Positions 18,199 through 29,878 are shown, counted from the stretch's first letter. The stretch: DNA of 37,513 bases from Candidatus Merdivivens pullistercoris (GCA_017694935.1 JADIME010000010.1:1-37513), one strand, 5' to 3'. Numbers and translations: made by a program. Notes: generated by a model not told the origin, from the sequence alone.

Positions 18199-20433
18199 TT
18201 AGAACGGGTAACCTACGCCGAAATGTATTGCGAATGTGTTCTTACCGAACCATCTTGACGGGCTTATCCAGCCGACTCTTCTGTACAACGGATCCTCATC
18301 CGTGCCCTGATTCATCAATGAAGGGTCATGCAATCTTATACCCATGTCCAGGCGCAACAGTACAAAATCCAGATCGAGCCTCAGCCCGAGTCCCCAATTG
18401 AGGGCTATGCTTTGAAAGAAAGTGTCTTTGCGGAGCACTCCCGGATCGCCTTCGTATGAAGAGCGCAGGTTCCATACGTTTCCGGCATCCACAAAGAGAG
18501 CGCCTGCTATCTTCCAGAAGACACGGAAACGGTATTCGAGATTGGCTTCAAGCTTAATGTCTCCTGTCTGGTTCGGTATTACGAAGTTTTCATTCATCGG
18601 GGACATTCCCGGGCCTACGGCCCTTGACTGCCATCCGCGCAGGCTGCTTGCCCCTCCGGCATAAAACTGTTTTTCAAAAGGCATCGCATCCGAGTTTCCG
18701 TATGAATATCCGATTCCCCCGGTTCCCCTGAGAGCTATCGAATGGTTGCCCTTGTCTCCGAATACCCATGTCTTTACTATGGAAAGTTCCGCCCTTGCGA
18801 ACTGTGAATAAGGAGTGTTCCAGATCATCCTGTTCCCGGCGGCGTCCGTGGGCATGAGCGGATTGAAAAGGCTCAGGAAATTTCCGGCTAGATCCACTTG
18901 CAGGCGGGAGTAGAAATAACTCCTTTTGGGATTCATCGAATTGTCGGTCGTATAGTATACCGAGCCTCCCAAACCCAGGTCGAAGTGATTCTGGTATGCG
19001 CTCTGGAGATAAGGGTTGTTGCTCAGGTCGGCGTAAAATTCGGGGTCGAGATTGAACAGCCTGATGATGTTCAACTGTACGGGTGTCAATGTGTAGTAAA
19101 ATTTCTCCCCTGTGTTCCAACTGTAACCGAAAGAAGTGGAAATGATGTTTCTCGTATATTCGGGCCGGCTTTGATAATTGTATGAAAGGTTCAGGTCGCT
19201 GCGCGGCACGGTGCTTCCGAAAAGGCTGTCCGGCAGGAAAAGGAATTCGGGAAAGCTTATCCCGGCCGAAATTCCGAGTTCCGTAGAACGGATGGGATCG
19301 TTGAACTTGAATTGGAAATTGCCCATGAAACCCAATGTGAACCATTCTCCTCCCCTGAAAATGTTCTTGTTGTAGTAAGACAGCGAAGGCGATACGCCGA
19401 ACAGTCCCGATGAGTTGGTGGACGCTTCCATGTTCAGTTTCATTCCCTGTATCTTGGATTGCGTGAGGGAGATGTCGCAATCCACTCTGTCGCCTTCTGT
19501 TTCTGTAAGGTTTATATTGACGCTTCCGAACAGGCGGACACCCGAGAATCTCGAATACGTGGTATTTATGTCCTGCTCGTCGTACAGGGCTCCCGGGGTT
19601 ATCCTGTTCAGCCTTTTCAACAGGCTTTCCCTTACTTTCATGTCTTCGGGATATTTTATGCGCACTTTTCCTATCCTGTATCTGCGGTGCCGCGTGGAAT
19701 CCGCCGGCTGACTTCCTCTTGTGTGGTTCCTGATGCTTATCTCAAGCAAGGCGCTGTCCCTGACAAGGGTCGTATCGGCCTCGAAAAAAACATAGTTCTT
19801 TGAGAATCCGTAATATCCGTTGTTCCTGTATATTGAACTGAGTCTCTGGGACTCGCTTTCAAGGGACGATTCGCTCAGATAATCTCCTTCCCGCACGAGG
19901 GAGCCTGAAATATCCGCCATTGCAAGGGAAAGCATCAGCGAATCCGCTATGTCGTATGTAATCTCCTTTATCGGGAACCGTTTTCCCGGGAATACCTCAT
20001 ACCGCACTTTCGCCCTTCTTTTCCGGTATATCACTGTGTCTTGGACACAAGAACCGTAAAACCCCTTGTATTTAAGATGCGAGATGATGTTTTCCTTGCT
20101 GCTTTCAATCGCTGACGGATCGAATTGCACAGGGGGAACTCCTATCTTTTTTACAAACCGGTCCCATCCGTCGCCTTTGCCGTTGCTCCAGTTGTATATG
20201 TTCAGGAACGGATTCCATCCGAAAACGAAGTATTTGTTAGGGGACTGTTTTATGTATTGTTCCAATTCGGAAACGCTCAGGTTCTTTTTGTCCTCTTTTC
20301 CGGCAGTGATTTCCACGGTATTTTTTGCCAATCGGTAGGTGCCTTCGGGCAAAACCTTTGTCGTACTGCAAGATATGGCAAGCAGCAACGCCATGAAGGC
20401 GGCAATTGTCATGTATGTGCTTCTTCTTTTCAT
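18199..20433 (-). CDS. tamL: TamL-like outer-membrane lipoprotein of the BamA/TamA superfamily
   Basis: A 744-residue Omp85-type assembly protein. The signal peptide ends AISC, so Cys22 would be lipidated, the hallmark of Bacteroidota TamL as opposed to proteobacterial TamA. POTRA-like segments occupy about residues 30-330 (for example AKVRYEVFPGKRFPIKEITYDI), followed by a 16-strand barrel domain with the superfamily landmark FYAGGASSLRGWQSRAVGPG and a C-terminal strand ending GVGYPF. The predicted role is insertion or secretion of outer-membrane proteins together with a TamB-like partner. No tamB is adjacent here. It is divergent from the RNA methyltransferase gene, an arrangement common in the phylum. 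Confidence 0.88.
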   Translation of the reverse strand: MKRRSTYMTIAAFMALLLAISCSTTKVLPEGTYRLAKNTVEITAGKEDKKNLSVSELEQYIKQSPNKYFVFGWNPFLNIYNWSNGKGDGWDRFVKKIGVPPVQFDPSAIESSKENIISHLKYKGFYGSCVQDTVIYRKRRAKVRYEVFPGKRFPIKEITYDIADSLMLSLAMADISGSLVREGDYLSESSLESESQRLSSIYRNNGYYGFSKNYVFFEADTTLVRDSALLEISIRNHTRGSQPADSTRHRRYRIGKVRIKYPEDMKVRESLLKRLNRITPGALYDEQDINTTYSRFSGVRLFGSVNINLTETEGDRVDCDISLTQSKIQGMKLNMEASTNSSGLFGVSPSLSYYNKNIFRGGEWFTLGFMGNFQFKFNDPIRSTELGISAGISFPEFLFLPDSLFGSTVPRSDLNLSYNYQSRPEYTRNIISTSFGYSWNTGEKFYYTLTPVQLNIIRLFNLDPEFYADLSNNPYLQSAYQNHFDLGLGGSVYYTTDNSMNPKRSYFYSRLQVDLAGNFLSLFNPLMPTDAAGNRMIWNTPYSQFARAELSIVKTWVFGDKGNHSIALRGTGGIGYSYGNSDAMPFEKQFYAGGASSLRGWQSRAVGPGMSPMNENFVIPNQTGDIKLEANLEYRFRVFWKIAGALFVDAGNVWNLRSSYEGDPGVLRKDTFFQSIALNWGLGLRLDLDFVLLRLDMGIRLHDPSLMNQGTDEDPLYRRVGWISPSRWFGKNTFAIHFGVGYPF

Positions 20434-20476
20434 CCGAAAAACTCTACCGATTGGAAATCGCTTTTAGTCAAATATG

Positions 20477-20484
20477 CAAATTTA
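20477..20484 (-). promoter_or_regulatory. Candidate -7 box of tamL
   Basis: Read on the minus strand this is TAAATTTG, matching TAnnTTTG, 44 bases upstream of the tamL start. No -33 motif is evident. It lies only a few bases from the opposing box at 20488-20495. Confidence 0.4.
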
Positions 20485-20487
20485 GAC

Positions 20488-20495
20488 TATTTTTG
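20488..20495 (+). promoter_or_regulatory. Candidate -7 box of the RNA methyltransferase gene
   Basis: TATTTTTG matches TAnnTTTG and lies 26 bases before the ATG. The -33 position has TAG in place of TTG, so the upstream half is weak. Confidence 0.5.
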
Positions 20496-20521
20496 CAGAT
20501 AATCCTATATGAGGAATTTTT

Positions 20522-21292
20522 ATGGTGCTGTCAAAAAACGAAATTAAACGTATACGTTCGCTTTCGCAGAAAAAATTCAGGGACGAAACCGGGCTTTTCG
20601 TATGCGAGGGTGAAAAACTTGTCGCGGAGGCCGTCGCATCCGGCTTCAGGGTCGAGAGTGTCTATTACAGGGACGAAATCGGCGAAGAAGCGATGTCGCG
20701 CATATCCGGCCTGTCTACCCCCTCTCCGGTGCTCGCCGTAGTCGGAATGCCGGCGGGAAGAGGAGCCGTCACCCCTGAAAAGGCTTTGGAAATCATAAGG
20801 AAGCAGGACAGAAGCATGTCTGTGCCGCCACTGTTTCTCGGCTTGGACGGCATACATGATCCTGGGAATGCCGGCACTATCATAAGGATTGCCGACTGGT
20901 TCGGGATAAATGCGGTATTCGCTTCGTCCGGGACAGTGGATATATACAGCCCGAAAGTAGTACAGGCAACTATGGGAGCCGTTTTCAGGGTGAAATTCCA
21001 TTATACCGGGCTTGAAACACTGTGCTCTCTCCTGCAGCAGGAAGGGATTCCGGTATTCGGCACTTTCCTGGACGGCGAGAATATTTATGGCGCGGACCTT
21101 GCGGCGGATGGTCCCGCCATGGTAGTCATGGGGTCCGAGTCCGATGGGATATCCCGGGAAACGGCACGCCATACGGACAGGAAGCTGTTCATACCGTCTT
21201 TCGGCGACAGCGGCAGCGAGTCCCTCAATGTAGCTGTGGCCGCGGCCATATCCTGTTCCGAATTCAGGCGGCGCTGTTCCGGGGCGCGGTAG
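20522..21292 (+). CDS. TrmH/SpoU-family RNA 2'-O-methyltransferase
   Basis: A 256-residue SAM-dependent rRNA or tRNA methyltransferase with the trefoil-knot (SPOUT) fold. An N-terminal RNA-binding substrate domain (KFRDETGLFVCEGEKLVAEA, the eL30-like SpoU_sub_bind region) precedes motif 1 LDGIHDPGNAGTIIRIADW (about 108-126, with N116 and R122), motif 2 MVVMGSESDGIS (about 200-211) and motif 3 IPSFGDSGSESLNVAVAAAI near the C terminus. Which nucleotide it modifies cannot be told. It is divergent from tamL and ends tail-to-tail with the amylase gene, only two bases apart, leaving no room for a terminator. Confidence 0.93.
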   Translation: MVLSKNEIKRIRSLSQKKFRDETGLFVCEGEKLVAEAVASGFRVESVYYRDEIGEEAMSRISGLSTPSPVLAVVGMPAGRGAVTPEKALEIIRKQDRSMSVPPLFLGLDGIHDPGNAGTIIRIADWFGINAVFASSGTVDIYSPKVVQATMGAVFRVKFHYTGLETLCSLLQQEGIPVFGTFLDGENIYGADLAADGPAMVVMGSESDGISRETARHTDRKLFIPSFGDSGSESLNVAVAAAISCSEFRRRCSGAR

Positions 21293-21294
21293 CA

Positions 21295-22872
21295 TCATAT
21301 CAGGTCCGAGATTGCCCCATCCCAGGCTCCTGTTTTTATGCATACTGGAGTTTTGCTGTTGAGTCCCGGTGTTTCAGGGATGGAAAAATATTCGAAGGCG
21401 TGTGCCGGAATCCTTATGGCCATTTCGGTATCCAATCCTGAGAAATTGGCCGCCACGAGTTTCAGTTCTCCGGGACAATATTTGAGGAACGCGAAATGCC
21501 TGCCGGGATCGAATCCCGGATTGCCGTAATTGGCATAGCACAAATCGAAAGTCTTTCCGTGAGACAATGCCTTGCTTGCGGCCAAAGAGGCAAGGAGCGA
21601 TACGTATTTTTCATAAACGGCGTTTTCCTCTCCTGTGGACTGTCCGGTCAGGGCGCGTCTCAGGGAGCCGACACTCCAGAAATCGTAAATGGTGCTTCTG
21701 CCGTCCCTCCCGCTGAAGCCTTCTTCGTCCATGCCCCTTTCGCCGTATTCCTGTCCTGAATAAATCATGAATGCGGCATCGTTGAACATAAGCGATACAT
21801 ACAACGCCGCGTAAGATTTGCGTGCGTCGCCGCAGAAGAAACCGGATGCAATCCTCTGCTCGTCATGGTTTTCAAGAAAATTCAGCATTTTGGGCTGCAA
21901 TTCCCCGAGCATCTGCCAGTTGCGTGTAATCCCGCTTGCCGGCATGACGGAGGTGCATATCCCGCGCAAAGTGTCATAAAGGCCCGATTTGTCATACAGC
22001 AGGTCGAAACCGGCATCGGAATACTCTTTGTAGCGGGACATCCCGTAGACTTCGGCTATGAAAGATATGTCTCGTCCCGCTTCAGTCTTGACTTTGGGAA
22101 TCAGCCATGCGAAAAATGCGACAGGGACCATTTCAACCATGTCGCACCTGAAACCGTCGATGCCCGCGGCCGCCCAGAAACTTATTATCTCCGCCATCTT
22201 GTCCCATGTACCGGTATGCCTGGAGCCATAGTTCAGCTTGACTGTATCATACCAGTCATTTACAGACGGATATGCACTGTAACAATTGTTGCCGGTTACT
22301 TTGGCCGGATACTCGTGGTAATCATCGTATCCGGGTACGCATTCGGGAAGGTGCAGATGTTCTCCCGGCAAGTAAATGAAATCGTTAAGGTCGTTTTCCC
22401 CTAAGGACGGATCGTCGTCAGCCCCGAGGTTCCGTTCCTTAGCCGCATAAGATGAAGCGTATTCACGTGCCACGTGGTTGGGAACAAAATCGATTATTGC
22501 TTTCAGTCCTGCCTCATGGGTGCGTTTGACCAACTCCTTGAACTCTTCAAAACGTTGTTCCGGATTGTCGGCAAGATACGGTGCAATGTCAAAGTAGTCC
22601 CGTACCGCATACGGAGAGCCTGCCCTGCCTTTTACCACGGCAACGGAAGACGACGGTTTCCCGGGAAAAGAAACCGTCGTCGCGTGATCCAATACTCCGG
22701 TATACCAGATATCGGTAATTTTCAGTTCATCCCTGAGGCGTTCCAGGATTGCCGGCGTAATGTCGGAAAATTTTCCGCATCCGTTTTCATCCAAAGAGCC
22801 TGAAGGCCTGCAATTGCCGTTCACATTCCCGAAATACCTCGGGAGCATCTGGTATATTATCCTTTTTACCAT
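21295..22872 (-). CDS. GH13 alpha-amylase-family glycoside hydrolase
   Basis: A 525-residue (beta/alpha)8 enzyme acting on alpha-1,4-glucans. All four family regions are present: I, DFVPNH (128-133); II, GIDGFRCDMVEMV with nucleophile D244; III, FIAEVYG with acid/base E274; IV, FLENHDEQR with D337. No signal peptide is visible (MVKRIIYQMLPRYFGN), so it is probably cytoplasmic and works on glycogen or imported maltodextrins rather than on external starch. The C-terminal ~90 residues form a beta-sandwich. It begins 17 bases after the phosphofructokinase gene on the same strand, which links glucan breakdown to glycolysis. Exact specificity is open. Confidence 0.92.
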   Translation of the reverse strand: MVKRIIYQMLPRYFGNVNGNCRPSGSLDENGCGKFSDITPAILERLRDELKITDIWYTGVLDHATTVSFPGKPSSSVAVVKGRAGSPYAVRDYFDIAPYLADNPEQRFEEFKELVKRTHEAGLKAIIDFVPNHVAREYASSYAAKERNLGADDDPSLGENDLNDFIYLPGEHLHLPECVPGYDDYHEYPAKVTGNNCYSAYPSVNDWYDTVKLNYGSRHTGTWDKMAEIISFWAAAGIDGFRCDMVEMVPVAFFAWLIPKVKTEAGRDISFIAEVYGMSRYKEYSDAGFDLLYDKSGLYDTLRGICTSVMPASGITRNWQMLGELQPKMLNFLENHDEQRIASGFFCGDARKSYAALYVSLMFNDAAFMIYSGQEYGERGMDEEGFSGRDGRSTIYDFWSVGSLRRALTGQSTGEENAVYEKYVSLLASLAASKALSHGKTFDLCYANYGNPGFDPGRHFAFLKYCPGELKLVAANFSGLDTEMAIRIPAHAFEYFSIPETPGLNSKTPVCIKTGAWDGAISDLI

Positions 22873-22889
22873 CTGTCCAGGAAGCCTGA

Positions 22890-24119
22890 CTACCAGCCCA
22901 ATATCTTGAGAAAATCGAATTTTTCCGGCTCGGGGACGTATTTTCTGGCTGCCTCATAATCTTCCGGCGTCACGTATTGCACGATATTTTCGTAAAAGCC
23001 TGTGGCAAGGCCGCCTCCGATGTCTACTTTGCGCGGAGGTATTTTCCCCGATGCGTCCTGAAGGTCTTTCAGATAGAGCGGGGATACTTTCCCGGATGCG
23101 TCCACATATACCATGCAGCCTGTCTCGCCTTTCGAATAGAGGCTGTATACCCCCATGCCCAGTTGCGAGCAGTATGTAAGGTCGTACCCCACAGGGTCGA
23201 TGCATCTTACGTCATAGCCGATTTCAACGGGACGGGTCTTGACCTTTATTCCGAGTTCTTTGAGCTCTTTCTCCATGATGTCGTTGAACAGCACGGCCTT
23301 GGATACTTTCCCGAGTTCCGGGTGCCCGTGTTCGTCGTATGAGAAGCGGATTCCCCTTGCCACGAGTTCTTCCGTGTCAAGCTCATGGAAGACCCCTTCC
23401 GAAATCATGATGGCGCCGTAGTCTATCCCGAGGATTTTCCTTTTGATTATGGCGGAAATCGACAAGGCTATGATTTTTTCAACCGTTATGGTCGTCCTGT
23501 TGAACATTTCCGGTATGATGATCATCGGATAATGGCATGCCGCCCCTATGCCCAGGGCCAGATGTCCTGCCGAGCGTCCCATTGCCGCAACAAGCATCCA
23601 GTTGCCGGAAGTCCGTGCATCCTCATATATAGTGCGAGCTATGCGTGCTCCTTCGTCTTTCGCCGAATTGAACCCGAAAGTGGGGGCGTTGTCGGGAAGC
23701 GGAAGGTCGTTGTCTATCGTTTTGGGAACGTGGATGTTGCGGATAGGATAACTGCGGGATTCCAGAAATCTGGCGACCCTGTTCGCCGTTGATGCGGTGT
23801 CGTCCCCTCCTATCGTTACCAGCAGCTTGATATTGTTGTCCTTGAACAGTGACAGATTGAAATTGTCTTCAAAATCCTTGTCCGTAGGCTTGAACCTGCT
23901 CATTTGAAGATACGAGCCGCCACGGTTGAAATACCGGTCGGCTATTTTAAAGTCGAGCTCTTCGAAATCGGCCTTTTCGGAAAACAGTCCCGAATATCCT
24001 TTGTGGAGTCCGAGCACACGGAATCCCTTGGAAAGGAATGTCTTTGTAATACTTCCGATTACGGTGTTTATGCCCGGCGCGGGCCCTCCGCCGGCGAGGA
24101 TGATGACAGATTCTTTCAT
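22890..24119 (-). CDS. PPi-dependent 6-phosphofructokinase (inferred phosphoryl donor)
   Basis: A 409-residue phosphofructokinase that phosphorylates fructose 6-phosphate at C1. The nucleotide/PPi loop is GGDDTAS with D107, and the substrate loop is PKTIDND with K133 and D136. Asp and Lys at these two places (Gly and Gly in E. coli PfkA) are the accepted signature of PPi as donor. The MGRSAGHLALG motif is also intact. PPi use makes the step reversible and saves ATP. It heads a two-gene minus-strand unit with the amylase gene and is divergent from ligA with closely packed promoters. Some databases simply call this group 6-phosphofructokinase. Confidence 0.92.
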   Translation of the reverse strand: MKESVIILAGGGPAPGINTVIGSITKTFLSKGFRVLGLHKGYSGLFSEKADFEELDFKIADRYFNRGGSYLQMSRFKPTDKDFEDNFNLSLFKDNNIKLLVTIGGDDTASTANRVARFLESRSYPIRNIHVPKTIDNDLPLPDNAPTFGFNSAKDEGARIARTIYEDARTSGNWMLVAAMGRSAGHLALGIGAACHYPMIIIPEMFNRTTITVEKIIALSISAIIKRKILGIDYGAIMISEGVFHELDTEELVARGIRFSYDEHGHPELGKVSKAVLFNDIMEKELKELGIKVKTRPVEIGYDVRCIDPVGYDLTYCSQLGMGVYSLYSKGETGCMVYVDASGKVSPLYLKDLQDASGKIPPRKVDIGGGLATGFYENIVQYVTPEDYEAARKYVPEPEKFDFLKILGW

Positions 24120-24141
24120 TTCAGTATTGTTGATGCGTTAA

Positions 24142-24172
24142 TTGTTTTTATGATGCAAAAATAATATTTTTG
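24142..24172 (+). promoter_or_regulatory. Promoter of the ligA operon
   Basis: TTG at 24142-24144, a 20-base spacer and TATTTTTG at 24165-24172 fit the Bacteroidota promoter. Initiation near 24179 would give a leader of ~40 bases. Confidence 0.7.
24156..24163 (-). promoter_or_regulatory. Candidate -7 box of the phosphofructokinase/amylase unit
   Basis: On the minus strand this reads TATTTTTG, 36 bases before the start codon. It lies inside the spacer of the opposing ligA promoter, so the two promoters would compete for polymerase. No good -33 is seen. Confidence 0.45.
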
Positions 24173-24190
24173 TAGTTTATTTCGGCATAA

Positions 24191-26278
<2,088 letters not shown>

Positions 26279-26292
26279 AATATCAAAATAAT

Positions 26293-26667
26293 ATGGAAGA
26301 TTTGAAAACAGGAATGACAAACAGGTCCGAAATGACCGTTACTGACGACACGACTGCAATCCGTTATGACTCAGGGGCCCTGCCCGTATACTCCACCCCG
26401 GCGATGCTCGCGCTGATGGAGGGCGCGTGCTGGCATTTGGTCAAGAATGTCAGCGGCCTCGACACTGTAGGCACTTTGGTGAACATAGAACACCTGCGTG
26501 CATGCAAGGTAGGCACGAAGGTGTGGGCCGACGCGGAACTTGCAGCCATAGACGGCAGGAAACTTTCATTCAATGTGGCTGCGTATGACGATAAAGGAGT
26601 TATAGGAAAGGGATACCATGAAAGGTTCATCGTGGATCCGGAACGTTTCATGGCCAAATTGGGATAA
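26293..26667 (+). CDS. Hotdog-fold thioesterase (FlK-like)
   Basis: A 124-residue single-domain protein with the pattern of the FlK-like thioesterase group: LPVYSTPAMLALMEGACW (about 34-51) holds the central hotdog helix, and GTLVNIEHLRACKVGTKVWADAEL (about 60-83) contains the strand following the active site. A GKGYHERFIVD segment follows near the C terminus. These enzymes hydrolyse acyl-CoA or related thioesters; the acyl group here is unknown. It sits between ligA and the YihY gene with 14- and 20-base gaps. No signal peptide, so cytoplasmic. Confidence 0.85.
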   Translation: MEDLKTGMTNRSEMTVTDDTTAIRYDSGALPVYSTPAMLALMEGACWHLVKNVSGLDTVGTLVNIEHLRACKVGTKVWADAELAAIDGRKLSFNVAAYDDKGVIGKGYHERFIVDPERFMAKLG

Positions 26668-26687
26668 TGGCGAAATAGTTCTGACAC

Positions 26688-27611
26688 ATGGGGCTGAAAT
26701 CCGCGATACAGAAAGTAAAGAACTTCTTCCTGCACGATATCTGGCATCTTGACACAGGCTCGATAGGCCGTGCCAAGGCGAGGTTCGTGCGGTATATGCG
26801 CGTGCTTTTCATCACCATCAAGACTTTTTCAACGGAGAGGATCGGCAACCAGGCCGTGTGCCTGAGTTTTTTCGGCACCATGGCCGTCGTCCCTTTTATT
26901 GCCGTGACTTTCGCGATTACCGACGGTTTCGGGCTGCGGGGACATCTTCAGGACATGATTTATGAATATTTCGACACGAGCGAGGAAGTCATAGACCAGG
27001 TCATATGCTATGCGGACAATATCATAAACGCCGCCCAGTCCAATGCGGTAGGGCTGATAAGCGCATTATTGTTCGTTTGGTTGATATTCTGGATGATGCT
27101 GAACGTGGAGTCCGCCTTCAACCATGTATGGAGGGTGAAGAAATCGAGGAATTTTTTCAGAAGGCTTGCTGCCTATTGCACTATCCTGATGATAGCCCCG
27201 TTCGTCGTGCTGATAATGTTTTCCGCGATATTCATGTATGCCAATGCCTTCGATTCCATAGGCTTCGGGGCTGAAGTCACGGATACCTTGAAATCCGGGA
27301 TAGCGTGGATAGCCGTGTACATCCTTACGGCGGGCGTACTGACAGCCATGTACAAATTCATCCCGAATAAAAAAGTGTTTTTCGGCCCGGCGTTCAAGGC
27401 GGCATTGATTTCGGCGCTGTTTTTTGTAATTTTGCAGTACCTTTACATTGAAACGCAATTGTTCGTGGCAAGGCTGAGTGCCGTTTACGGTGCGGTCGCG
27501 GCCATACCGCTTTTCATGTTCTGGATGAATTTCTGCTGGTTCATCATCCTGTTCGGGGCGGAAATTTCATACGCTTTTCAAAATGTGGACAATTATAATC
27601 TTGACGACTGA
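26688..27611 (+). CDS. YihY/BrkB-family inner-membrane protein
   Basis: A 307-residue membrane protein with about six hydrophobic helices after a basic N-terminal segment. Family landmarks are LSFFGTMAVVPFIAVTFAI near residue 60, LLFVWLIFWMMLNVESAFNHVW near 125, FIPNKKVFFGPAFKAALISALFF near 225 and AIPLFMFWMNFCWFIILFGAEISYAFQN close to the C terminus. The last is the most conserved part of the family. It was once misannotated as ribonuclease BN; its true function is unsettled, with transport or envelope roles proposed. The (p)ppGpp synthetase gene follows after only two bases, implying coupled expression. Confidence 0.9.
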   Translation: MGLKSAIQKVKNFFLHDIWHLDTGSIGRAKARFVRYMRVLFITIKTFSTERIGNQAVCLSFFGTMAVVPFIAVTFAITDGFGLRGHLQDMIYEYFDTSEEVIDQVICYADNIINAAQSNAVGLISALLFVWLIFWMMLNVESAFNHVWRVKKSRNFFRRLAAYCTILMIAPFVVLIMFSAIFMYANAFDSIGFGAEVTDTLKSGIAWIAVYILTAGVLTAMYKFIPNKKVFFGPAFKAALISALFFVILQYLYIETQLFVARLSAVYGAVAAIPLFMFWMNFCWFIILFGAEISYAFQNVDNYNLDD

Positions 27612-27613
27612 AT

Positions 27614-29857
27614 ATGACTGAATTTACCAAGGAAGACCATGACATGATCCAGGCCGCCTACGAGGATCTTCTTGAAGCCGCGAAAAAGAGGGTGAGCAAC
27701 TCCAAAGAGATGGAAATGATAAAGAAGGCCTTCGAGTTCGCCAATGAAGCCCATAAAGGGGTAAGGAGGCGATCAGGAGAACCGTATATAATGCATCCTC
27801 TGGCCGTGGCGAAAATCGTCGTAAGCGAAATAGGCCTCGGTTACAAATCGATCGTGGCCGCATTGCTGCACGATGTCGTGGAAGATACCGACTATACGGT
27901 AGAGGATATACGCAATCATTTTACCGAAAAGATAGCTTCTTTGGTAGACGGCCTTACGAAGATAAAGGTGGCCTTGGACAACGAGGGGACGGCCACGCAG
28001 ACCTCGCTTCAGGCGGAAAATTTCAAAAGGATACTGTACACGCTCAATGACGACATACGTGTGGTGCTCATAAAACTTGCCGACAGGCTTCACAACATAA
28101 GGACCATCGGGGCCATGCCGGAGTACAAGCGCGACAAGATACTCGGCGAAACGATGTACATATTCATCCCCCTCGCCCATCGTCTCGGCCTTTACGGCAT
28201 AAAGTCGGAGATGGAGGATACGTGGCTTAAATACAAGGAGCCGGAAGCGTATAACGACATTCTGGAAAAATTGTCCGAACTGCAAAGCGGCAATTTCAAC
28301 AAATTGGACGAATTCATCAGTCCCATAAAGAAGGCCCTTGAAGAAAAGGCGGCGAAGGACAAAGGTTTCGGTTTTACCATATTAAAAAGGCTGAAATCGC
28401 CTTATTCGATATGGTACAAGATGAAAAACAAAGGTGTTTCATTCGACCAGATTTATGATCTTTTTGCCGTGAGGATTATTTTCACGCCGAGCGCGGCCGA
28501 CAAGGAGTTTTCGGAATGCTTTGAAATATATTCCATCCTGAAAAAGATTTTCCCTCCGAAGAGCTTCAAGCCGGACAGGTACAGGGACTGGGTCGGAAAT
28601 CCTAAGAGCAATGGCTACGAAGCCCTGCATTGCACCATCATGTGCCCTGACAAGAGCCGGGGGTTCTGGGTTGAAGTGCAGATACGCAGCGAGAGGATGA
28701 ACAATATCGCGGAGAAAGGAATCGCCGCCCACTGGCTTTACAAAAAAGACGGGGTGATACTTCCCGACATGGAATATGAAATGGATGCCATGCTGCAGCG
28801 TGTCAGGGAAATCATAAACAACCCCGACGCTTCGTCGATAGAGCTTCTGGACGAGTTCCACAAAGAGATGACAAGCCCCAACATAACTGTTTTCACTCCT
28901 AAGGGAGAGCAGAAAACGCTGATAAAGGGGGCTACCGCCTTAGATTACGCCTACATGATCCATACCCATATCGGGAACAAGGCCATAGCGGCCAAGATAA
29001 ACCAGAAACTCTTCCCTCTTTCACAGGAACTCCGCAGCGGCGACCAGGTGGAAATCATCACGGCCGACAATGCAAGTCCGCAGGTGGAATGGTTGGAGTT
29101 CCTTAAAACCGCCAAAGCCATCAATATCGTAAAATCCTATCTGAAAGGCGAAAGGCAGGAGTATATAAAGAAGGGCAAGGAAACGGTTCTGGAAAAATTA
29201 CAGCAGAACGGGATAAAGGCGAACGACAAGAATGTCCGCGCGCTGTACAGGGGATACAAACTGAACACTCCCGAGGACCTGTACTATAATGTCGGTTCCG
29301 GAATGCTGAATCTGAGCGACATAGAGTACGTATTGAAGCGCAATTCCTCCAACCAGTCCTGGCTGAGCTGGTTCCGCAATTCTTCAAAAAACGACAATGT
29401 ATTCGTGGATGAAGCCTCGAAAGGCATGAATTTCGTTATATCCCCGTGCTGCAATCCGATACCCGGAGACCCTATCATAGGTTTTAAGGACAAGGACAAT
29501 GTGATACATATCCACAAGAAGAGTTGCAAGAAAGCCACCGAGCTGGAGTCCAAATTGGGCTATACCATAGTCAAGGATCCTGTTTGGAACACGGACAACC
29601 ATGACAATTCCTATCCGGTGCGTGTCTCGGTCTATGGCATGGACAGATTGGGACTGCTGAGCGATGTGACGAAATACATATCATTCGTCATGGCCGTGAA
29701 CATCAGGCATCTGGAATTCGAAAGCAACGGCGGCGTGTTTACCGGCACCATGGACTTGCTGGTTACCAATAAGAAAGATTTGGATACCATAATAAAGAAA
29801 ATATCCAAAATCGACGGGATAGAAAAGGTGCGTCGTGAGGATATAATAGAAAACTGA
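27614..29857 (+). CDS. Bifunctional (p)ppGpp synthetase/hydrolase (RelA/SpoT family)
   Basis: A 747-residue long Rel enzyme governing the stringent response. The hydrolase domain keeps its metal and catalytic residues (H61 in IMHPLAV, H86-D87 and E90-D91 in LLHDVVEDT), so degradation of (p)ppGpp is likely active. The synthetase domain contains YRDWVGNPKSNGYEALHCTI from residue 323 and VEVQIRSERMNNIAEKGIAAHW. Regulatory parts follow: TGS (about 422-480; TVFTPKGEQKTLIKGATALDYAY), a zinc-finger/helical region with SPCCNPIPGDPIIGF, and a C-terminal ACT domain (about 667-745). It is embedded between the YihY gene and envelope genes. Confidence 0.96.
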   Translation: MTEFTKEDHDMIQAAYEDLLEAAKKRVSNSKEMEMIKKAFEFANEAHKGVRRRSGEPYIMHPLAVAKIVVSEIGLGYKSIVAALLHDVVEDTDYTVEDIRNHFTEKIASLVDGLTKIKVALDNEGTATQTSLQAENFKRILYTLNDDIRVVLIKLADRLHNIRTIGAMPEYKRDKILGETMYIFIPLAHRLGLYGIKSEMEDTWLKYKEPEAYNDILEKLSELQSGNFNKLDEFISPIKKALEEKAAKDKGFGFTILKRLKSPYSIWYKMKNKGVSFDQIYDLFAVRIIFTPSAADKEFSECFEIYSILKKIFPPKSFKPDRYRDWVGNPKSNGYEALHCTIMCPDKSRGFWVEVQIRSERMNNIAEKGIAAHWLYKKDGVILPDMEYEMDAMLQRVREIINNPDASSIELLDEFHKEMTSPNITVFTPKGEQKTLIKGATALDYAYMIHTHIGNKAIAAKINQKLFPLSQELRSGDQVEIITADNASPQVEWLEFLKTAKAINIVKSYLKGERQEYIKKGKETVLEKLQQNGIKANDKNVRALYRGYKLNTPEDLYYNVGSGMLNLSDIEYVLKRNSSNQSWLSWFRNSSKNDNVFVDEASKGMNFVISPCCNPIPGDPIIGFKDKDNVIHIHKKSCKKATELESKLGYTIVKDPVWNTDNHDNSYPVRVSVYGMDRLGLLSDVTKYISFVMAVNIRHLEFESNGGVFTGTMDLLVTNKKDLDTIIKKISKIDGIEKVRREDIIEN

Positions 29858-29878
29858 CAATAAATCAAATCATACGCG

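Noticed and set aside
18064..18258. 64-codon plus-strand open frame between enolase and tamL
   Set aside because: It overlaps the 3' end of tamL on the other strand, has no recognisable domain and begins in a G+C-rich hairpin region.
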